Positions 55,974-64,000 of a stretch of 64,000 bases of DNA are shown in pieces. Position numbers and translations under genes: made by a program. The number at the start of each line of letters is the position of its first letter. The first letter of the stretch is position 1. The DNA is taken from the NCBI RefSeq assembly GCF_003151255.1, contig NZ_CP029481.1, positions 1,426,001 to 1,490,000 on the forward strand, in the 5' to 3' direction. The stretch is from Microvirga sp. 17 mud 1-3 (lineage in GTDB: Bacteria; Pseudomonadota; Alphaproteobacteria; Rhizobiales; Beijerinckiaceae). Under the pieces are notes generated by a model. That model was not told where the DNA came from. It did no database searches and worked only from the letters and a program-made list of their open reading frames with translations.

Positions 55974-57035
55974 ATGGCGACGGCAGTGTTTTACGACGGG
56001 GCTGTCGCCCGCCGCAGATCCGTTGCGATCAGGGTCTCGGCCTCCAGCCTCGACATCGAGGAGGCGGGCGAATGGATCGCTTCCTGGCCAGTCGGGAAGG
56101 TCCGGCGCGCGGATGCGCCTGAGGGGGTGCTCCGGCTCATTCTCGAGGGCGGGGCCTCGCTCGCCCGCCTCGATATCGGCGATCCGTCCGATCAGGCCGC
56201 GGTCAGGCTCCATTGCAAGGCTCTCGACGGGACCGACGCGAAAGAAAAGACCGGTCGCATCCTCTTCTGGTCCCTGGCCGCCGCCGTCTCGATCATCCTC
56301 TGCGTCTTCTTCCTCGTCCCCCTCATGGCCGAGCGTATGGCGCCCCTGATCCCCATGTCCTGGGAACAGCGCCTCGGTCGCGCGGTCGATAACCAGGTCC
56401 GGTTGGTCTTCAGCGGAAAAATCTGCGCTGATCCTGGCGGTTCGGCCGCTTTGGCGACGCTCACCAAGTGGCTGAGGAATGTCCATTCCCTGCCGACCGA
56501 TGTGGATATTCTGGTCGTGGATTCGTCAGTGCCGAACGCCATCACGCTTCCGGGCGGCCGGATCTATCTGTTCCGGGCCCTCCTCGACCGGGCCGAAACA
56601 CCCGACGAGATCGCGGGCGTGCTGGCTCACGAGATCGGTCATGCGCGCCATCGCGACAGCCTGCGCAAGCTGATTCAGGCGGGCGGCACGTCCTATCTCT
56701 TCGGCCTGCTGTTCGGCGATGTCACCGGCGGCGGCGCCCTCGTGCTTGCCAGCCGGATGCTGGTCGACAATGCCTATTCGCGGGAAGCCGAGATGGCGGC
56801 GGATACCTTCGCGGGAGAGACTATGACGGCCCTTGGCCGGCCTGCTGGCGCGATGGCGCATCTCCTCAAGCGCATCGAGGGGAACGAAAGCAGGATTCCG
56901 GCATTTCTCTCCACCCATCCGGTCACCGATCGGCGTCTTTCGGCTCTCGAACGGCTCGTTCCGGCTCAGGCTGGGCCGCCGCTTCTTGCCGATGAGGAGT
57001 GGCGTGCGCTCAAAGAGATTTGTAAGACGTCCTGA
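55974..57035 (+). CDS. M48 family metallopeptidase, membrane-linked
   Basis: The 353-residue protein has an N-terminal soluble region, a transmembrane segment (LAAAVSIILCVFFLVPLMAE) and a zinc peptidase domain with HEIGHARHRDSLRKLI and the third ligand Glu in YSREAEMAADTFAGE. The family acts on membrane or envelope proteins. Its stop overlaps the start of the DUF1499 gene (TGATG). Confidence 0.93.
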   Translation: MATAVFYDGAVARRRSVAIRVSASSLDIEEAGEWIASWPVGKVRRADAPEGVLRLILEGGASLARLDIGDPSDQAAVRLHCKALDGTDAKEKTGRILFWSLAAAVSIILCVFFLVPLMAERMAPLIPMSWEQRLGRAVDNQVRLVFSGKICADPGGSAALATLTKWLRNVHSLPTDVDILVVDSSVPNAITLPGGRIYLFRALLDRAETPDEIAGVLAHEIGHARHRDSLRKLIQAGGTSYLFGLLFGDVTGGGALVLASRMLVDNAYSREAEMAADTFAGETMTALGRPAGAMAHLLKRIEGNESRIPAFLSTHPVTDRRLSALERLVPAQAGPPLLADEEWRALKEICKTS

Positions 57036-57814
57036 TGCGACACCTGATCATCGAGGAACCCTATTCACGACCGGCAAAATGGTCGCCCGCCGTCGCGTGG
57101 TTCGCGCTCGCGGCCACGGCCATCGCGGCTGGCCTGGTCCGCTTCGGCTGGATCGATTACCAGTCCGGTCTCGTGGCCCTCGCGGCCGGAATTCTGGTGG
57201 CGGTACTTGCGGTCGCGCTGGCCTTTCTGGCCTTCATCCGGATCTGGCAGGAGGGACGGCGCGGTCTCGGCTATGCGGTGAGGGGGCTCATCGTCGCCGG
57301 GCTGGTGCTGGCCTACCCGGCCTGGATGGCCATGAAGGCCGCCACCCTGCCGCCGATCACCGACGTCAGCACCGATACGGAGGACCCGCCGACCTTCTCC
57401 CGGTCTCGGGCTGCTCTGGACGCAAGAGGCGGCCGTGTGCCTCCGGATCCCTCTCCCGAGGTGCGGGAGGCCCAGCGGAGTGCCTATATCCGCATTGCAC
57501 CCCTGACTCTCGATATCGCGCCCGATCAAGCCTTCGAGGTGGCGCGCAAGGCGGCCGAGCGGCTCGGCTGGCAGATCATCGAGGCGGTGCCCCCCGGCGG
57601 ACGCATGGGGACCGGGCGCCTGGAAGCGGTGGACCGGACCTTTCCTCTGAAGCTGCCGGAGGACGTGACCGTGCGGATCAGGCCCCGGGTCGACGGGACG
57701 CGCATCGACATCCGCTCCGCGTCGCGCCTGGGCTCCCACGATCTCGGGACGAACGCGGCGCGCATCCGCGCCTTCCTGGACGAGACAGCCAATCAGGCGC
57801 TTGCGATCGATTAA
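57035..57814 (+). CDS. DUF1499 domain-containing membrane protein
   Basis: The 259-residue product has three hydrophobic segments in its N-terminal half (AWFALAATAIAAGLVRFGWI and following) and a C-terminal DUF1499 domain with PPITDVSTDTEDPPTF and VDGTRIDIRSASRLGSHDLG. The role is unknown. It is the last gene of the operon. Confidence 0.9.
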   Translation: MRHLIIEEPYSRPAKWSPAVAWFALAATAIAAGLVRFGWIDYQSGLVALAAGILVAVLAVALAFLAFIRIWQEGRRGLGYAVRGLIVAGLVLAYPAWMAMKAATLPPITDVSTDTEDPPTFSRSRAALDARGGRVPPDPSPEVREAQRSAYIRIAPLTLDIAPDQAFEVARKAAERLGWQIIEAVPPGGRMGTGRLEAVDRTFPLKLPEDVTVRIRPRVDGTRIDIRSASRLGSHDLGTNAARIRAFLDETANQALAID

Positions 57815-57820
57815 GCAGGG

Positions 57821-58732
57821 TCAGGCGAGCCTGTATTCGCCGTCGAGGGAAGGCGGACCTTCCGTAGTCACCGCACCCCGGGCCACCAGATCCTCCAGGT
57901 GGGCGAAGACGGACAGTCCCGCGGCCCCGATCAAGGCAGGCTTGAGACCCTGATAGATGGCAGCCACGATGGCTGGAATTGTCCGGTCCCCCGCCGCGAG
58001 CCGGTTGAGAATGGACACCTCGCGCTGGCGGCGGTGGTGGGCGAGGGCGCGCACGAAACGCTGTGGCTCCCGCACCGGCCCGCCATGGCCCGGCCAGTAG
58101 AAGCGCTCGTCCCGTCCGCGCAGTTTCTCCAGGGATGCCATGAAGTCGCTCATGGAGCCGTCCGGCGGGGCGATCACGGTGGTGGACCAGGCCATCACGT
58201 GGTCCCCTGAGAACAGCGCATTCTCCTCCGGCAGATGGAAAGCCAGGTGGTTCGCCATATGGCCGGGGGTCTCGACGGCCGTCAGGCTCCAGCCCTGGCC
58301 CGAGATCCGGTCTCCCTCGCGCATCTCCTCGTCCGGAACATAGTCCCTGTCGGAGCTCGCCTCGAGGAAGTTGACCTCCTCGGCCGCCAGGGCGCGGGCG
58401 CTGCGATGCGGGCCGCAGCCGACGAGGCGTGCTCCTGTCGCGGCCACGATGGCCCGTGCGGCCGGCGAATGATCCCTGTGGGTATGGGTGACGAGGACGT
58501 GGGTCACGGTCTCGCCCCGTACGGCAGCAAGCAGCGCTGCGACATGCTCCGGGCTGTCCGGCCCCGGATCCAGGATGGCGACCTGGCCCCGGCCGACGAT
58601 GTAGCTGCAGGTCCCCGTGAAGGTGATGGGCCCTGAATTGTCGGCGACGATTCGGCGGACCAGGCGGCTCAGGCGTACGCATCGTCCGGGGCTGTCGGGA
58701 GGGGTCGCGTCGAAGGTCAGGTCATCCGCCAT
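57821..58732 (-). CDS. MBL fold metallo-hydrolase, LACTB2-like
   Basis: The 303-residue protein is a metallo-beta-lactamase fold hydrolase with VLVTHTHRDHSPAAR, LTAVETPGHMANHLAFHLPE and LFSGDHVMAWSTTVI supplying metal ligands, plus a C-terminal helical part (AALIGAAGLSVFAHLEDLVA by region). Relatives such as LACTB2 act on RNA or thioesters; the substrate here is not known. The ATG at 58732 is set by family alignment. Confidence 0.9.
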   Translation of the reverse strand: MADDLTFDATPPDSPGRCVRLSRLVRRIVADNSGPITFTGTCSYIVGRGQVAILDPGPDSPEHVAALLAAVRGETVTHVLVTHTHRDHSPAARAIVAATGARLVGCGPHRSARALAAEEVNFLEASSDRDYVPDEEMREGDRISGQGWSLTAVETPGHMANHLAFHLPEENALFSGDHVMAWSTTVIAPPDGSMSDFMASLEKLRGRDERFYWPGHGGPVREPQRFVRALAHHRRQREVSILNRLAAGDRTIPAIVAAIYQGLKPALIGAAGLSVFAHLEDLVARGAVTTEGPPSLDGEYRLA

Positions 58733-58850
58733 GGACTTGTCTCTCCCGGTGTCGGCAGCCGGACCGGCTGCGGCTTGAGACGTTCGCACGAGCCACCTAT
58801 AAGGCGTCCGGAACCGCCTGCGAATGGCGGAACGATCTGGAGATCTCTCG

Positions 58851-59459
58851 ATGACGACTGGCGTTACGCCCCTTGCCTCGCCGTCCACCCTGGTGGGCCT
58901 GCTCTGGCCTTCCCGGAACGATGCCCGCTTCGCCGCCCTTCGCGCCATTGTGCTGATGGTCGCGGGTACGGCGCTCCTGACGATCTCGGCGAAGGTGCAG
59001 GTGCCTCTGCCCTACGTGCCGATGACCATGCAGACCATGGTGGTCCTCCTCATCGGCGCGTCCTATGGCTGGCGCCTCGGCGGCGCCACTGTGGCGCTTT
59101 ATCTCGCCGAAGGCGCCATGGGCATGCCGGTCTTCGCGAACACGCCGCCGCTGCCGGCCGGGATCGGCTATTTCTTCAGCCCAACCGGAGGCTTCCTCTT
59201 CGGCTTCCTGGCCGCCGCCCTCGTGATGGGCGCCATGGCCGAGCGGGGTTGGGACCGTTCCCTCGGCCGGGTCGTCGTCATGATGACCATCGGCCATGCG
59301 GTGATCTTCGCCGTGGGTCTTGGCTGGCTGTCCGCCATGATGCCCTTCGCCAAGGCCTGGACCGTGGGCGCTGCGCCCTTCGTGGCTGCAACAATCGTGA
59401 AGACGGCGCTCGCCGCCGCCCTGATGAAGGCGGCCTGGACCTTCACCCGCCGGGGCTGA
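58851..59459 (+). CDS. bioY: Biotin transporter BioY
   Basis: BioY is the substrate-binding membrane component of the ECF-type biotin uptake system. The 202-residue protein has about six hydrophobic segments and the conserved VPLPYVPMTMQTMVVLLIGA and GAMGMPVFANTP and FFSPTGGFLFGFLAAALVMG segments. No BioM/BioN genes are adjacent. GGAGA precedes the ATG at 58851. Confidence 0.93.
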   Translation: MTTGVTPLASPSTLVGLLWPSRNDARFAALRAIVLMVAGTALLTISAKVQVPLPYVPMTMQTMVVLLIGASYGWRLGGATVALYLAEGAMGMPVFANTPPLPAGIGYFFSPTGGFLFGFLAAALVMGAMAERGWDRSLGRVVVMMTIGHAVIFAVGLGWLSAMMPFAKAWTVGAAPFVAATIVKTALAAALMKAAWTFTRRG

Positions 59460-59486
59460 CCGCCTCGAACTGTCCTGCGATAACGA

Positions 59487-59513
59487 AAAGCCGCCCAACC
59501 GGGCGGCTTTTTT
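59487..59513 (+). terminator. Rho-independent terminator after bioY
   Basis: AAGCCGCCC-AACC-GGGCGGCTT followed by a T tract forms a strong terminator about 30 bases after the bioY stop. Confidence 0.9.
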
Positions 59514-59542
59514 CATGGGAAAGTCTGGCGCGGGACTGTGCG

Positions 59543-59827
59543 TCAGCCGGCCGAATGCACGACCTTGAGCTTCGGACGCGCCGAGCCATGGCGGAACGTC
59601 AGGTCGACGAAGCCCTCCTGTTCCTGATCTTCAACGACATAGTAGCCCATCTGCCGAGCGATGGCGCGGACCTGATCCAGGTTGTCGCGCCCGATTCTCC
59701 GGCTGAACTCGGGCCGCCCCGAATCCATCAGCACCGCCAGCATTCCGATCTCGACGCCCTGGTCGAATTCCTCACCGCGCCCGGGAAACCTGAGGCGCAA
59801 GCCGTTGTCGAGATGGATATGGCGCAT
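59543..59827 (-). CDS. Small hypothetical protein with conserved look
   Basis: The 94-residue product (MRHIHLDNGLRLRFPGRGEE...) contains FDQGVEIGMLAVLMDSGRPE and a basic end GSARPKLKVVHSAG. The even amino-acid mix and codon pattern support a real gene. No family is recognised. Confidence 0.6.
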   Translation of the reverse strand: MRHIHLDNGLRLRFPGRGEEFDQGVEIGMLAVLMDSGRPEFSRRIGRDNLDQVRAIARQMGYYVVEDQEQEGFVDLTFRHGSARPKLKVVHSAG

Positions 59828-60025
59828 GTCGTCAGCCCCCGCGCACCTTGATCCGGCGCTTTTTGACCTGTCCTGTCTAGCCTTCTCAATCCGTAAGGAA
59901 AAGGCGTCAAGCACGCGCAGCGCGCGGAGACGGGCAGGAATCCCGTAACCGTGACCGTGCGGGACGGAACCGCCGAACCTGTCGCACATTAGGCACAGGA
60001 GATATTCAACCGAAAGGCTCGTTTC

Positions 60026-60346
60026 ATGCGTCTTCTTTTCGCCGCCGCGGCCGTCGCCCTGCTGAGCCAGGCGGCCGTCGCCCAGACCCAGACCGAGCAG
60101 AATCCGGGTCTCAACCCGGCGATCAATTTCAAGCCCAAGGGCAGCCCCGAAAGCACCGGGGCCGTAGCGCCAGGCGCCAACAGCTTTACGGAGGGGCAGG
60201 CCCGCTCCCGTATCGAGGCGCTGGGCTTCAGCGACGTGTCCGACCTGCGCAAGGACGACCAGGGCATCTGGCATGGCAAGGCGCAGCGAGACGGCAGAAG
60301 CGTCGAGGTGATGCTCGATTACCGCGGCAACGTCGCGTCGAAGTAA
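60026..60346 (+). CDS. Exported PepSY-like small protein
   Basis: The 106-residue product has a signal peptide (RLLFAAAAVALLSQAAVAQT), a short linker and a PepSY-like module (GQARSRIEALGFSDVSDLRK, then VEVMLDYRGNVASK). It would be periplasmic. Such domains often inhibit proteases or bind envelope proteins; the role here is unknown. Confidence 0.75.
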   Translation: MRLLFAAAAVALLSQAAVAQTQTEQNPGLNPAINFKPKGSPESTGAVAPGANSFTEGQARSRIEALGFSDVSDLRKDDQGIWHGKAQRDGRSVEVMLDYRGNVASK

Positions 60347-60406
60347 GTCCGCCAGGGCACAGGTCCCGGCAAACGTCGCAGCGCTGCCATCTCAGGAGAT
60401 TTCTTT

Positions 60407-61108
60407 ATGGCCCGAAACACGATCACGGCTTTTTATGACAATTACGACAGCGCGGCGCGTGCCGTCTCCCGTCTGGAGGCGGCCGGAATCCCTCACGAAG
60501 AGGTCAGCGTCGTGGCGAGCAATGCCAACGATGCTTATTCGCGCCATGCGACCCGCTCCTTCGACACGGACGCGGACAGGAACGATGCGACCGGAACCGC
60601 CGCCACCCTCGGGACGCTCGCTGGCGGTGGCGCGGGTCTGCTCGCCGGCCTTGGAATGCTCGCGATCCCGGGGCTCGGCCCCGTTGTCGCGGCGGGCTGG
60701 CTGGTTTCGACCCTTGTGGGAGCAGGCGCCGGGGCTGCCGTCGGTGGCTTGGTGGGCGCTCTGGTGGATGCGGGCGTCAATGAGGAGGAGGCGCAGGTCT
60801 ACGCTGAGGGGATTCGTCGCGGCGGCGCCCTGGTGACGGTCAGGATCGAGGAGGCCGAGATGGGCCGGATTATCGACATCCTCGACGACGAAGGGCGGGT
60901 CGATATCGAGGAGCGCCGCAGCGCCTGGCAGGCCGACGAGTCGGACGAGCCGGCGCCGCCGATCGGCGCTGCCGCATCGACCACTACGGGCCTGACCACG
61001 GACATGATGCCGAACCCGCTCGACGAGACGGACCCGGCGCGTACCGAAGTCGAGATGGAGGACGAGCGCGTGCGGCGCCTCAAGGAACAGGGGCTCGGCC
61101 GGACCTGA
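60407..61108 (+). CDS. General stress protein 17M-like, glycine zipper
   Basis: The 233-residue protein starts with a ferredoxin-like domain (NTITAFYDNYDSAARAVSRL, EAAGIPHEEVSVVASNAND), a glycine-zipper membrane stretch (GTLAGGGAGLLAGLGMLAIP), a second similar half (YAEGIRRGGALVTVRIEEAE) and an acidic tail. This matches general stress protein 17M-type proteins. It may respond to osmotic or heat stress; that is inference. Confidence 0.85.
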   Translation: MARNTITAFYDNYDSAARAVSRLEAAGIPHEEVSVVASNANDAYSRHATRSFDTDADRNDATGTAATLGTLAGGGAGLLAGLGMLAIPGLGPVVAAGWLVSTLVGAGAGAAVGGLVGALVDAGVNEEEAQVYAEGIRRGGALVTVRIEEAEMGRIIDILDDEGRVDIEERRSAWQADESDEPAPPIGAAASTTTGLTTDMMPNPLDETDPARTEVEMEDERVRRLKEQGLGRT

Positions 61109-61137
61109 CGCACCGCGCGCTTGCAGGCAGGCGCCGC

Positions 61138-61539
61138 TCACGCGCCTTGCCGGCGCAGGTTGTCCAGGCTCCAGGCGCCGCTGCCGGCCGTGAAGATGTA
61201 GAGAAACACGAAGCAATAGAGAATGGCGGCATCGCCGCCGTTCAGCACCGGAAAGAAGCTGCGCGGCGCATGCGCCATCCAGTAGGCGACAGCCATCTGC
61301 CCCGACAGAAGGAAGGCGACAGGACGTGTGAACAGGCCGAGCGCGAGCAGCGCGCCGCCGACGAGCTCCAGAACGCCCGCGATCCACGACAGGCTCATCA
61401 TCGCCGGGCCCGGGTTAGGCGAGGCCGGGAAGCCCAGGAGCTTCTGGGTGCCGTGAGCCATGAAGATGAGCGCCGCAACGATGCGCAGGATGCCGAGCGC
61501 GCGAGGGGCCCAGACATGCGTGAGGTGGGCGTTGGTCAT
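61138..61539 (-). CDS. DoxX family membrane protein
   Basis: The 133-residue membrane protein has four hydrophobic segments with ALGILRIVAALIFMAHGTQK and IAGVLELVGGALLALGLFTR and GGDAAILYCFVFLYIFTAGS, standard for DoxX/SURF4. Function is unknown; some members work in thiol or quinone metabolism. Confidence 0.88.
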   Translation of the reverse strand: MTNAHLTHVWAPRALGILRIVAALIFMAHGTQKLLGFPASPNPGPAMMSLSWIAGVLELVGGALLALGLFTRPVAFLLSGQMAVAYWMAHAPRSFFPVLNGGDAAILYCFVFLYIFTAGSGAWSLDNLRRQGA

Positions 61540-61729
61540 GAGGACAATTCTCCCGATCAGAAGGGGTGCCGAAAATTTGGTTCGGCCATCCGCTTAAGGC
61601 CCGGTTCCTCTCGCGGCCAGTGCGACCGCATCCCTCTCCAGTAACGAATTGCTTACCACGATCCGAACGGGCTTTGATCTTACGGCATGCTGACGCGTTG
61701 ATCCTGCACAACGCGTACAGGAGTAAGCC

Positions 61730-61801
61730 ATGACGATCCTCGACCCCCTGACCGGCGAACTCGTGACGATCGACATGCCCCCACGGCCCCGGAGCCGTTG
61801 A
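61730..61801 (+). CDS. 23-residue small ORF with strong RBS
   Basis: The small ORF encodes MTILDPLTGELVTIDMPPRP followed by RSR. A strong AGGAG lies seven bases upstream (CAGGAGTAAGCC). Similar short peptides beginning MTxLDPxTG seem to occur in Rhizobiales, from memory and untested. It ends 37 bases before the tRNA gene. It is too short for usual gene finders. Confidence 0.5.
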   Translation: MTILDPLTGELVTIDMPPRPRSR

Positions 61802-61837
61802 GACAGATTGTCCCTGATTGAACTTGCGGGAGAAGAA

Positions 61838-61914
61838 TGGTCGGAGTGGCAGGATTTGAACCTGCGACCCCCACGTCCCGAACGTGGTGCGCTACCAGAC
61901 TGCGCTACACTCCG
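61838..61914 (-). tRNA. tRNA-Pro (anticodon CGG)
   Basis: On the minus strand the 77-base sequence begins CGGAGTGTAGCGCAGTCTGG, has the anticodon stem CCACG/CGTGG with loop TTCGGGA (anticodon CGG, reading CCG), a T arm containing GGTTCAAATCC, and an encoded CCA end. The acceptor stem pairs fully. Confidence 0.95.
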
Positions 61915-62187
61915 ACATCACGACATGGCACGGCGGCCAGATCGGAAACGCCCTCGCGGGCGAGTGGTGGTCCCTATCACGCGAAGCCGGCAGTAATCAA
62001 GGCACTCTTCCCGCCCGCGGATGAGGCCTTGCCGGATTGCGACCGGTCCGGCTGGCATGCGACGCGGCCGTAGTGCGCGCAGCTCAATACAATTTTCATT
62101 GCCCGAAAACTCTACGAGAACTTGTTTACCTTTGGGCAAGCGGTGCCGTTATATTGCAAGTTAAGTATAATCGCCGGGGGAAACGAC

Positions 62188-62585
62188 GTGTCCGAAGAGG
62201 AAGTAGAGCTTGTTGCGGAATTGCTCGCTAGGGTCGGCGGCGCCTGGTATCCCGAGCGGACGAAACCGGCCCTGAGACCCGTGAGCAACCGTCATCGCGA
62301 GGTTGCACGCCTCATCCTCGATGCGGTCGAGCGATCGAAGGCGGCTGAAGAAGAGGCCCTGGAGACAGGCTCTCCCTCCGATGCGACACCGGAGGGCCGG
62401 GCCTTCAGCTTTGCCGGAGAGGACCAGCTCCATGTGGGCGCGACCGTCGTGTATCGCCCCCTGGTGAGAAGAGAGCGCTGACCTGCCGTATCGAGCGGAT
62501 GGAGCATGGTCGGGCTTTTCTTGTCCCGGCGCAGCGGGAGGTCGGCTGGGTGTCTGTTCACACACTCCTGCTGCTGGATTCCTGA
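62188..62585 (+). pseudogene. Upstream tandem paralog of the 62707 gene, frameshifted
   Basis: GTG at 62188 (GGGGGAAAC upstream) begins a protein close to the N-terminal 130 residues of the next gene: SEEEVELVAELLARVGGAWY against SEEEVELVAELLAKIGGTWN. After DQLHVGATVVYRPL the frame breaks and a stop follows at 62481. Adding one C to the five-C run at 62457-62461 restores PPGEKRALTCRIERMEHGRA and runs to the stop at 62583-62585. The repaired protein (about 132 residues) lacks the C-terminal region of the paralog. No known family is recognised. Confidence 0.7.
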
Positions 62586-62706
62586 AGGCCTTTGCGCAGC
62601 ATCTTCGTATGCTGAAGTCGTCACCGTCTCTCTGCAGACCGTTTTACGGTTCGTTTTACAGGCGGCTCTATCGTGAAATCATAAAAGACAGGGCGCGGGG
62701 GCGGAA

Positions 62707-63714
62707 TTGTCGGAAGAAGAAGTCGAACTTGTCGCAGAGTTGCTCGCCAAGATCGGCGGCACCTGGAACCCGGAGCGGACGCAGCCGGCATCGCGGATCG
62801 TCGGCAATCGCCATCGGGAGGTTGCACGGCTTGTTCTCGATGCGGTCGAGCGCTCCAAGGCGACCAGCCGCGACGTCGAGGAGGATGTCGTATCCGGCGA
62901 AGCTTCGGAGGACGATGCGGTCCGCGATGCGAAAGGCAATCGTCTCTATGTCGGCGCGAATGTCGTGTATCAGCCCCCCGGCGACAAGAGGACCCTGGCC
63001 TGCCGTGTCGAGAAGATGGAGCAGGGCCGCGCCTATCTGGTTCCGACCCAACGGGAAATCGGTTGGGTCTCCACCCATACGCTCCTGCCGCTGAAGCCCA
63101 TTCGCGAGGCCGGAGCACCGGCACGCCAGCCGTCGCCAACGGCGACGGAAGTCGGCGGCATTGCTCCTCAGGCGGCCGCTCCCATCAGCGAGCCCATTCT
63201 GTTCAACCCCGCCCTGCCCATGAAGATTGGGGATGCCTCTGTCAGGGTGCAACACTTCTTCAGCTCGATGGGAGATTGGATCGCCTTCCGGCGCTATCCC
63301 GGCGATCGCTACCTGTTCGATCGAAAAGGCAACTGGATCGGCTGGTTTCCATGGGGCGACAACGACATCGTGGATCTCAACGGCCAGTATCTGGGCACCG
63401 TGATGGATGGGAACCGGATCTATCGGAAGATATCGCCTGATCCGGGAAAGCGTGAGGCGGGCTTCATCGTGCATCCGGGTCGCAGCGGCTATGCAGGTTA
63501 TCCGGGCTATACCGCGCATTGCTTGCCCCCATTCGGATTCAAGGATCTCGACATGTCGAAGATCCCGATGGGGCGTCGATTCTGGCTGAAGAGCTACGGC
63601 CGGGGCGATGCTGCCCAGAATCCGAGCCTGTTCTATGCGCTGCTGTCGAAGATCGGCCTCGGTTCATTCGCAAGCTGGCTCGAGCGCATATTCCGGCGCG
63701 GGAAGAAGCCGTAA
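62707..63714 (+). CDS. Paralogous protein with beta-repeat C-terminus, unknown
   Basis: The 335-residue product starts at a TTG with GGGGCGGAA upstream. Residues 1-125 match the preceding gene (helical SEEEVELVAELLAKIGG, then a small beta domain VGANVVYQPPGDKRTLACRV, ending EIGWVSTHTLLPL). Residues from about 175 include LFDRKGNWIGWFPWGDNDIV and LNGQYLGTVMDGNRIYRK, which resemble a repeating beta-hairpin module of the 4-fold beta flower type, with low certainty. A basic C-terminus ends it. Function is unknown; there is no signal peptide. Confidence 0.7.
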   Translation: MSEEEVELVAELLAKIGGTWNPERTQPASRIVGNRHREVARLVLDAVERSKATSRDVEEDVVSGEASEDDAVRDAKGNRLYVGANVVYQPPGDKRTLACRVEKMEQGRAYLVPTQREIGWVSTHTLLPLKPIREAGAPARQPSPTATEVGGIAPQAAAPISEPILFNPALPMKIGDASVRVQHFFSSMGDWIAFRRYPGDRYLFDRKGNWIGWFPWGDNDIVDLNGQYLGTVMDGNRIYRKISPDPGKREAGFIVHPGRSGYAGYPGYTAHCLPPFGFKDLDMSKIPMGRRFWLKSYGRGDAAQNPSLFYALLSKIGLGSFASWLERIFRRGKKP

Positions 63715-63903
63715 AGCGCACCACGCGAGATCCGGCCGGGCGCGTTGCATCTCTCTCGTCAGGTGCCTGAAGCCACCTCACCATCGTGCCGAGAAGGGGT
63801 TTCTTTCCGCCGCCCGATATAGGGGTGATCCTTCCAGGATCCGGACGATCTTTGAAATAAGATTCTATTGATCGAAGCCTCCCTACCGGAGACGCTTGGA
63901 AGC

Positions 63904-64000
63904 ATGACAAGCCAGAAGAGCATCATGCCCCATATCGTCGCCATCTCCGGCAGTCCGACCCTCCGCTCCCGCACGCGCAGCCTCGTCACCGAGATTCAGC
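63904..64000 (+). CDS. NADPH-dependent FMN reductase, N-terminal fragment
   Basis: The gene runs off the window. The 32 visible residues (MTSQKSIMPHIVAISGSPTL, then RSRTRSLVTEIQ) show the flavodoxin-like phosphate-binding motif GSPTLRSRT of SsuE/MsuE-type FMN reductases. These supply reduced FMN to monooxygenases, for example in sulfonate use. The start may be 63904 or the in-frame ATG at 63925. Confidence 0.75.
   Translation, partial: MTSQKSIMPHIVAISGSPTLRSRTRSLVTEIQ

Overview
The window is GC-rich, densely packed bacterial chromosome from an alphaproteobacterium, most likely of the Hyphomicrobiales (Rhizobiales) and probably near Methylobacteriaceae/Microvirga. This rests on a MucR/Ros-family regulator, an HWE-family histidine kinase, azlCD, DUF6456, DUF2336, DUF1491 and TIGR02301 genes, an ECF42-type sigma factor paired with a YCII protein, and many GTG/TTG starts. 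The genus is inference from gene content. I see no prophage, transposase, CRISPR array, rRNA or replication origin. One tRNA (Pro, CGG) is present.

Layout. 1-4000: the 3' end of recN (frameshifted), a 1.3 kb repeat-filled gap, then ligA. 4000-8450: AraC regulator with azlCD, sodB, a Pro/Glu-rich membrane protein and an isochorismatase-like hydrolase. 8.4-13.1 kb: HWE sensor kinase and oligopeptidase B. 13-17.2 kb: AT-rich leader and mucR, YCII plus ECF42 sigma (frameshifted), and DUF6456 with a DnaA-box-like site. 17.2-25.3 kb: sufE, cell-envelope proteins, DUF2336, and a minus-strand run PBP1A-like, DUF1214, DUF1254-like, GNAT. 25.5-33.5 kb: YcgN, PaiB, hybrid kinase, ygfZ, dihydroorotase-like enzyme, TyrA-like dehydrogenase, TIGR02301 and NUDIX. 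33.5-38.4 kb: two divergent citrate-synthase-family genes (one fused to an HTH), ECF sigma, cupredoxin operon, SDR. 38.4-40.5 kb: a looser accessory stretch of small orphan genes. 40.5-46.4 kb: soluble PAS-PAS chemoreceptor, pdxH, surface lipoprotein, DnaJ-like, fabI, phosphatase. 46.7-49 kb: an RTX protein preceded by a perfect 12-bp inverted repeat. 49.3-53.6 kb: aroC, an HTH-RibB-RibX fusion with a dyad in front, HDAC-like deacetylase, L,D-transpeptidase. 54-59.5 kb: MarR, a DUF898/M48/DUF1499 operon, MBL hydrolase, bioY. 59.5-64 kb: stress and envelope proteins, DoxX, a 23-residue small ORF, tRNA-Pro, a tandem pair of paralogous unknown genes, and the start of an FMN reductase.

Three observations stand out. 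First, an HTH DNA-binding domain is fused to the riboflavin enzyme RibB with a degenerate RibA-like tail, and its promoter holds an 8+8 bp dyad: a candidate self-regulating biosynthetic enzyme. A parallel case is the HTH-citrate synthase fusion facing a second citrate synthase. Second, recN, the ECF42 sigma gene and the first tandem paralog each carry one missing base, and each is explained by a G or C run of five where six restores the family reading frame. This points to homopolymer error as readily as to gene decay. Third, at least two families of palindromic intergenic repeats are dispersed across the window, without transposases.
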